Shown here piece after piece: positions 21,457 to 26,282 of a stretch of DNA of 26,282 nucleotides. The position numbers were made by a program, and so were the translations under genes. Where the stretch lies: assembly GCF_032854445.1 (NCBI RefSeq), contig NW_027018441.1, positions 1 to 26,282 on the forward strand, read 5' to 3'. Each line of letters opens with the position of its first letter. Position 1 is the stretch's first letter. This DNA is from Liolophura sinensis. Its lineage: Eukaryota; Mollusca; Polyplacophora; Chitonida; Chitonidae. The notes under the pieces were generated by a model that did no database searches, was not told the DNA's origin, and worked only from the letters and a program-made list of their open reading frames with translations.

Positions 21457-22004
21457 TCTTTATCTACGTGTAGAAAAACCACACCATTTGTACATAAAAA
21501 ACACAATGTACTAGATACAGTCTGCTGTAAAAAGTACAACTGATCACTGACCCACATCAATAAGTTTCTAAAAGATGCGGAATTGGCCCAGGCATCGGCA
21601 GCTGTTTAGAAAATTGCAAATTTCCCTGGTTTCCATGGAGTAAGAGCCGTTGCTGGGCACGTGACCTATGACATCAATGATCATTCAATTGTCGCTACAG
21701 CCAAAGTATTGGTCGGAGAGCAACGCGGTTTGCACCATTCGATTTCTCGTGACAAAATACGTCGGATTAGCCTCTTACCAGTAGCACTGGAACAGTTTTT
21801 CCACTTTTGCATTTTTGCCTGGTCTTTTTGTTAATTGAAATCGGCTACACTGTACTATGTACAATCGCGACTGTCATTATTATATTCATCTTTTGACTAT
21901 ATGTTATGTGCCCTTCGGTAGCCCAGAAGACGTCAAATCTTTGGCTAAGCCCATTAAACTCACCCAGCAATTGTCTTACTTCTAAGTCCAAGACAATCTC
22001 AATG
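21457..22004 (+). repeat. Monomer M40, type e
   Basis: Matches M17 (aagttt, ggctacac, tcatctttt, class Z) but cgtgacaaa. Private indels: gtgacctatg, ccaaagtatt, gactgtcatt, tttggctaag. Confidence 0.9.
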
Positions 22005-22557
22005 TCTTTATCTACGTGTAGAAAAACCACACCATTTGTACATAAAAAACACAAGGTACTAGATACAGTCTGCTGTAAAAAAGTACAACTGATCACTGAC
22101 CCACATCAATAAGGTTCTAATAGATGCGGAATTGGCCCAGGCATCGGCAGCTGTTTAAAAAATTGCAAATTTCCCTGGTTTCCATGGAGTAAGAGCCGTT
22201 GCTGGGCACGTGACTATGACATCAATGATCATTCAATTGTCGCTACAGCCAAAAGTATTGGTCGGAGAGCAACGCGGTTTGCACCATTCGATTTTCTCGT
22301 GACAAAATACGTCGATTAGCCTCTTACCAGTAGCACTGGAACAGTTTTTTCCACTTTTGCATTTTTGCCTGGTCTTTTTGTTAATTGAAATCGGATACAC
22401 TGTACTATGTACAATCGCGACTGGTCATTATTATATTCAACTTTTGACTATATGTTATGTGCCCCTTCGGTAGCCCAGAAGACGTCAAATCTTTGGGCTA
22501 AACCCATTAAACTCACCCAGCAATTGTCTTACTTCTAAGTCCAAGACAATCTCAATG
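22005..22557 (+). repeat. Monomer M41, type f
   Basis: Matches M18. The differences I see are all indels: gtaaaaaagtac, cgattttctcg, cgtcgattag, cagttttttcc, gtgccccttcg. Confidence 0.9.
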
Positions 22558-23105
22558 TCTTTATCTACGTGTAGAAAAACCACACCATTTGTACATAAAA
22601 AACACAATGTACTAGATACAGTCTGCTGTAAAAAGTACAACTGATCACTGACCCACATCAATAAGGTTTCTAAAAGATGCGGAATTGGCCCAGCATCGGC
22701 AGCTGTTTAGAAAATTGCAAATTTCCCTGGTTTCCATGGAGTAAGAGCCGTTGCTGGGCACGTGACTATGACATCAATGATCATTCAATTGTGGCTACAG
22801 CCAAAAGTATTGGTCGGAGAGCAACGCGGTTTGCACCATTCGATTTCTCGTGACAAAATACGTCGGATTAGCCTCTTACCAGTAGCACTGGAACAGTTTT
22901 TCCACTTTTGCATTTTTGCCTGGTCTTTTGTTAATTGAAATCGGATACACTGTACTATGTAGAATCGCGACTGGTCATTATTATATTCAACTTTTGACTA
23001 TATGTTATGTGCCCTTCGTAGCCCAGAAGACGTCAAATCTTTGGGCTAAACCCATTAAACTCACCCAGCAATTGTTATACTTCTAAGTCCAAGACAATCT
23101 CAATG
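22558..23105 (+). repeat. Monomer M42, type g
   Basis: Matches M19 including gtggct, tatgtagaatcg and gttatactt. The differences I see are all indels: aaggtttcta, cccagcatcg, ggtcttttgtt, ccttcgtagc. Confidence 0.9.
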
Positions 23106-23661
23106 TCTCTATCTACGTGTAGAAAAACCACACCATTTGTACATAAAAAACACAATGTACTAGATACAGTCTGCTGTAAAAAGTACAACTGATCACTGAC
23201 CCACATCAATAAGGTTCTAAAAGATGCGGAATTGGCCCAGGCATCGGCAGCTGTTTAGAAAATTGCAAATTTCCCTGGTTTTCCATGGAGTAAGAGCCGT
23301 TGCTGGGCACGTGACTATGACATAAATGATCATTCAATTGTCGCTACAGCCAAAAGTATTGGTCGGAGAGCAACGCGGTTTGCACCATTTCGATTTCTCG
23401 TGACAAAATACGTCGGATTAGAGCCTCTACCAGCAGCACTGGAACAGTTTTTTCCACTTTTGCATTTTTGCCTGGTCTTTTTGTTAATTTGAAATCGGAT
23501 ACAATCTACTATGTACAATCGCGACTGGTCATTACTATATTCAAACTTTTGACTGTAAGTTTATGTGCCCTTCTGTAGCCCAGAAGACGTCAAATCTTTG
23601 GCTAAGCCCATTTAACTCACCCAGCAATTGTCTTACTTCTAAGTCCAAGACAATCTCAATG
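23106..23661 (+). repeat. Monomer M43, type h, the longest copy (556 bp)
   Basis: Matches M20 including tctctatc, gacataaatg and gactgtaagtt. All differences found are indels: ctggttttcc, accatttcg, gattagagcctctacc, cagttttttcc, ttcaaactttt, aagtttatg, tttggctaag. Their sum accounts exactly for its five extra bases. Confidence 0.92.
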
Positions 23662-24211
23662 TCTTTATCTACGTGTAGAAAAAACCACACCATTTGTACA
23701 TAAAAAACACAATGTACTAGATACAGTCTGCTGTAAAAAGTACAACTGATCACTGACGCACATCAATAAGGTTCTAAAAGATGCGGAATTGGCCAGGCAT
23801 CGGCAGCTGTTTAAAAAATTGCAAATTTCCCTGGTTTCCATGGAGTAAGAGCCGTTGCTGGGCACGTGACTATGACATCAATGATCATTCAATTGTCGCT
23901 ACAGCCAAAAGTATTGGTCGGAGAGCAAACGCGGTTTGCACCATTCGATTTCTCGTCACAAAATACGTCGGATTAGCCTCTTACCAGTAGCACTGGAACA
24001 GTTTTTCCACTTTTGCATTTTTGCCTGGTCTTTTTGTTAATTGAAATCGGCTACACTGTATTATGTACAATCGCGACTGGTCATTAATATTTCATCTTTT
24101 GACTATATGTTATGTGCCCTTCGGTAGCCCAGAAGACGTCAAATCTTTGGGCTAAGCCCATTAAACTCACCCAGCAATTGTCTTACTTCTAAGTCCAAGA
24201 CAATCTCAATG
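23662..24211 (+). repeat. Monomer M44, type e'
   Basis: Matches M21 (gacgcac, ggctacac, tcatctttt) with cgtcacaaa. Private: extra A in gtagaaaaaaccac, ttggccaggc, gcaaacgcg, gtattatg, ttaatatttc. Confidence 0.88.
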
Positions 24212-24763
24212 TCTTTATCTACGTGTAGAAAAACCACACCATTTGTACATAAAAAACACAAGGTACTAGATACAGTCTGCTGTAAAAAGTACAACTGATC
24301 ACTGACCCACATCAGTAAGGTTCTAATAGATGCGGAATTGGCCCAGGCATCGGCAGCTGTTTAAAAAATTGCAAATTTCCCTGGTTTCCATGGAGTAAGA
24401 GCCGTTGCTGGGCACGTGACTATGACATCAATGATCATTCAATTGTCGCTACAGCCAAAAGTATTGGTCGGAGAGCAACGCGGTTTGCACCATTCGATTT
24501 CTCGTGACAAAATACGTCGGATTAGCCTCTTACCAGTAGCACTGGAACAGTTTTTTCCACTTTTGCATTTTTGCCTGGTCCTTTTTGTTAATTGAAATCG
24601 GATACACTGTACTATGTACAATCGCGACTGGTCATTATTATATTCAACTTTTGACTATATGTTATGTGCCCTTCGGTAGCCCAGAAGACGTCAAATCTTT
24701 GGGCTAAACCCATTAAACTCACCCAGCAATTGTCTTACTTCTAAGTCCAAGACAATCTCAATG
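24212..24763 (+). repeat. Monomer M45, type f'
   Basis: Matches M22 (aaggtac, taatagatgcgg). Private: acatcagtaagg, cagttttttcc, ggtccttttt. Confidence 0.9.
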
Positions 24764-25314
24764 TCTTTATCTACGTGTAGAAAAACCACACCATTTGTAC
24801 ATAAAAAACACAATGTACTAGATACAGTCTGCTGTAAAAAGTACAACTGATCACTGACCCACATCAATAAGGTTCTAAAAGATGCGGAATTGGCCCAGGC
24901 ATCGGCAGCTGTTTAGAAAATTGCAAATTTTCCCTGGTTTCCATGGAGTAAGAGCCGTTGCTGGGCACGTGACTATGACATCAATGATCATTCAATTGTC
25001 GCTACAGCCAAAAGTATTGGTCGGAGAGCAACGCGGTTTGCACCATTCGATTTCTCGTGACAAAATACGTCGGATTAGCCTCTTACCAGTAGCACTGGAA
25101 CAGTTTTTCCACTTTTGCATTTTTGCCTGGTCTTTTTGTTAATTGAAATCGGATACACTGTACTATGTAGAATCGCGACTGGTCATTTTTATATTCAACT
25201 TTTGACTATATGTTATGTGCCCTTCTGTAGCCCAGAAGACGTCAAATCTTTGGGCTAAACCCATTAAACTCACCCAGCAATTGTCTTACTTCTAAGTCCA
25301 AGACAATCTCAATG
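24764..25314 (+). repeat. Monomer M46, type g'
   Basis: Matches M23 (tatgtagaatcg, ttctgtag, taaaccc) but keeps ccatgg. Private: caaattttccc, ggtcatttttat. Confidence 0.9.
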
Positions 25315-25865
25315 TCTCTATCTACGTGTAGAAAAAACCACACCATTTGTACATAAAAAACACAATGTACTAGATACAGTCTGCTGTAAAAAGTACAACT
25401 GATCACTGACCCACATCAATAAGGTTCTAATAGATGCGGAATTGGGCCAGGCATCGGCAGCTGTTAAAAAATTGCAAATTTCCCTGGTTTCCATGGAGTA
25501 AGAGCCGTTGCTGGGCACGTGACTATGACATCAATGATCATTCAATTGTCGCTACAGCCAAAAGTATTGGTCGGAGAGCAACGCGGTTTGCACCATTCGA
25601 TTTCTCGTGAAAAAATACGTCCGATTAGCCTCTTACCAGCAGCACTGGAACAGTTTTTCCACTTTTGCATTTTTGCCTGGTCTTTTTGTTAATTTGAAAT
25701 CGGATACAATCTACTATGTACAATCGCAACTGGTCATTACTATATTCAACTTTTGACTATAAGTTATGTGCCCTTCTGTAGCCCAGAAGACGTCAAATCT
25801 TTGGGCTAAGCCCATTTAACTCACCCAGCAATTGTCTTACTTCTAAGTCCAAGACAATCTCAATG
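25315..25865 (+). repeat. Monomer M47, h-type opening, d-type body
   Basis: Starts tctctatc with gacccac (type h), then taatagatgcgg, gaaaaaat and cgtccgatt (as M24), and ends caatctac, caatcgcaac, gactataagtt as M5. The 3' half therefore belongs to the d lineage. One extra A in gtagaaaaaacc. Confidence 0.88.
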
Positions 25866-26282
25866 TCTTTATCTACGTGTAGAAAAACCACACCATTCGT
25901 ACATAAAAAACACAATGTACTAGATACAGTCTGCTGTAAAAAGTACAACTGATCACTGACCCACATCAATAAGTTTCTAAAAGATGCGGAATTGGCCCAG
26001 GCATCGGCAGCTGTTTAGAAAATTGCAAATTTCCCTGGTTTCCATGGAGTAAGAGCCGTTGCTGGGCACGTGACTATGACATCAATGATCATTCAATTGT
26101 CGCTACAGCCAAAAGTATTGGTCGGAGAGCAACGCGGTTTGCCCACCATTCGATTTCTCGTGACAAAATACGTCGGATTAGCCTCTTACCAGCAGCACTG
26201 GAACAGTTTTTCCACTTTTGCATTTTTGCCTGTTGTTTTTGTTAATTGAAATCGGATACACTGTACTATGCACAATCGCGAC
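25866..26282 (+). repeat. Monomer M48, partial, e front and M24-like rear, cut by the window end
   Basis: The front has gacccac with aagttt and gtttagaaaatt (type e). The rear has gcctgttgttt, seen elsewhere only in M24, then taattg, cactgtac and tatgcac. Private: gtttgcccaccatt. The last ~130 bases lie outside the window. Confidence 0.85.

Larger units (their letters stand above)
21457..25865 (+). repeat. Second copy of the nested tandem tetramer (M40-M43, M44-M47)
   Basis: The same marks recur: ggctacac and tcatctttt in M40 and M44, aaggtac in M41 and M45, tatgtagaatcg in M42 and M46, and tctctatc at the start of M43 and M47. The internal offset is 2,205 bases. The fourth member M47 has an h-type start but d-type middle and 3' sites. 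Confidence 0.82.
1..26282 (+). repeat. Satellite DNA array, ~550-bp monomer, 47 full copies plus one partial
   Basis: Landmarks such as tctttatctacgtg, ccatgg, cacgtg, aatgatcatt and gacgtc return every 547-556 bases from the first base to the last, always in the same orientation. No non-satellite base is seen between copies and no array edge is reached. Copies are highly similar, differing at a limited set of recurring diagnostic sites plus private one-base indels. There is no gene in any part of this span. Known context: arrays of this size and uniformity are characteristic of eukaryotic satellite DNA in heterochromatin. Chromosomal location, species and family name cannot be decided from the sequence. 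Confidence 0.98.
19258..26282 (+). repeat. Higher-order super-unit 4 (M36-M48), cut by the window end
   Basis: Types a-b-c-d-e-f-g-h-e'-f'-g' repeat the order of M13-M23 at an offset of 23 monomers (12,655 bases at its start). It then continues with M47 and M48, which together correspond to the single M24. Many one-base indels separate it from M13-M23, while base substitutions are few, especially from M40 on. Confidence 0.8.

Noticed and set aside
1-26282. CRISPR array
   Set aside because: Repeat units are ~550 bp and nearly uniform; there are no short repeats separated by unique spacers and no associated genes.
1-26282. Array edges, inserted transposons, inverted monomers or telomeric repeats
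   Set aside because: Monomer starts follow one another without gap from M1 to M48, all in one orientation; no foreign segment or short telomere-like repeat is visible.

Overview
The whole 26,282-base window is one uninterrupted tandem satellite array. A monomer of about 550 bp (547-556 bp) repeats head to tail on one strand, giving 47 complete copies and a 417-base partial copy. I place the arbitrary monomer start at the motif tctttatctacg. I see no unique sequence, gene, RNA gene, transposon, CRISPR array or inversion. Both window edges cut through the array, so it extends beyond them. Long homogenised arrays of this kind are typical of eukaryotic heterochromatin (centromeric, pericentromeric, subtelomeric or B-chromosome DNA). 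Nothing here lets me name the species or the satellite family. Hand-counted monomer M2 has 224 G+C in 549 bases (about 41%) and 17 CpG sites.

The monomers differ at a few dozen diagnostic sites and are arranged in a higher-order pattern. I name recurring subtypes a to o. Fullest order: a-b-c-d-e-f-g-h-e'-f'-g'-j, then k-l-m-n-o, then back to a. Layout: M1 (1-550) is the end of a previous super-unit. M2-M12 (551-6602) is a short super-unit lacking most of e to j. M13-M32 (6603-17609) is the longest, with three extra monomers (M27-M29). M33-M35 (17610-19257) is a truncated a-b-c. M36-M48 (19258-26282) restarts at a and largely repeats M13-M24. A 4-monomer unit (e-f-g-h) is itself duplicated inside the longer super-units.

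Several monomers are clear hybrids (M1, M6, M7, M24, M27, M28, M29, M36, M47, M48). They sit where monomers have been gained or lost, as expected from in-register unequal crossing-over or gene conversion. Most 3' ends fall into three linked-variant classes. X: tatgcac, ggtcgtta, taactatacgtt, ttcggtag, actcatcc, cttttaag. Y: tatgtac, ggtcatta, gacta(t/g)aagtt-type ends, ttctgtag, actcaccc. Z: ggtcattattat, gactatatgtt, (mostly) aaacccattaaac.

From about 7.2 kb onward, and most strongly after about 17 kb, one-base insertions and deletions accumulate. Some distant copies differ only by such indels. This looks more like uncorrected long-read error than biology. All open reading frames are short, recur only because the satellite recurs, and vary at amino-acid-changing sites; I annotate none as a gene. 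What is worth attention is the nested repeat architecture and its recombination junctions.
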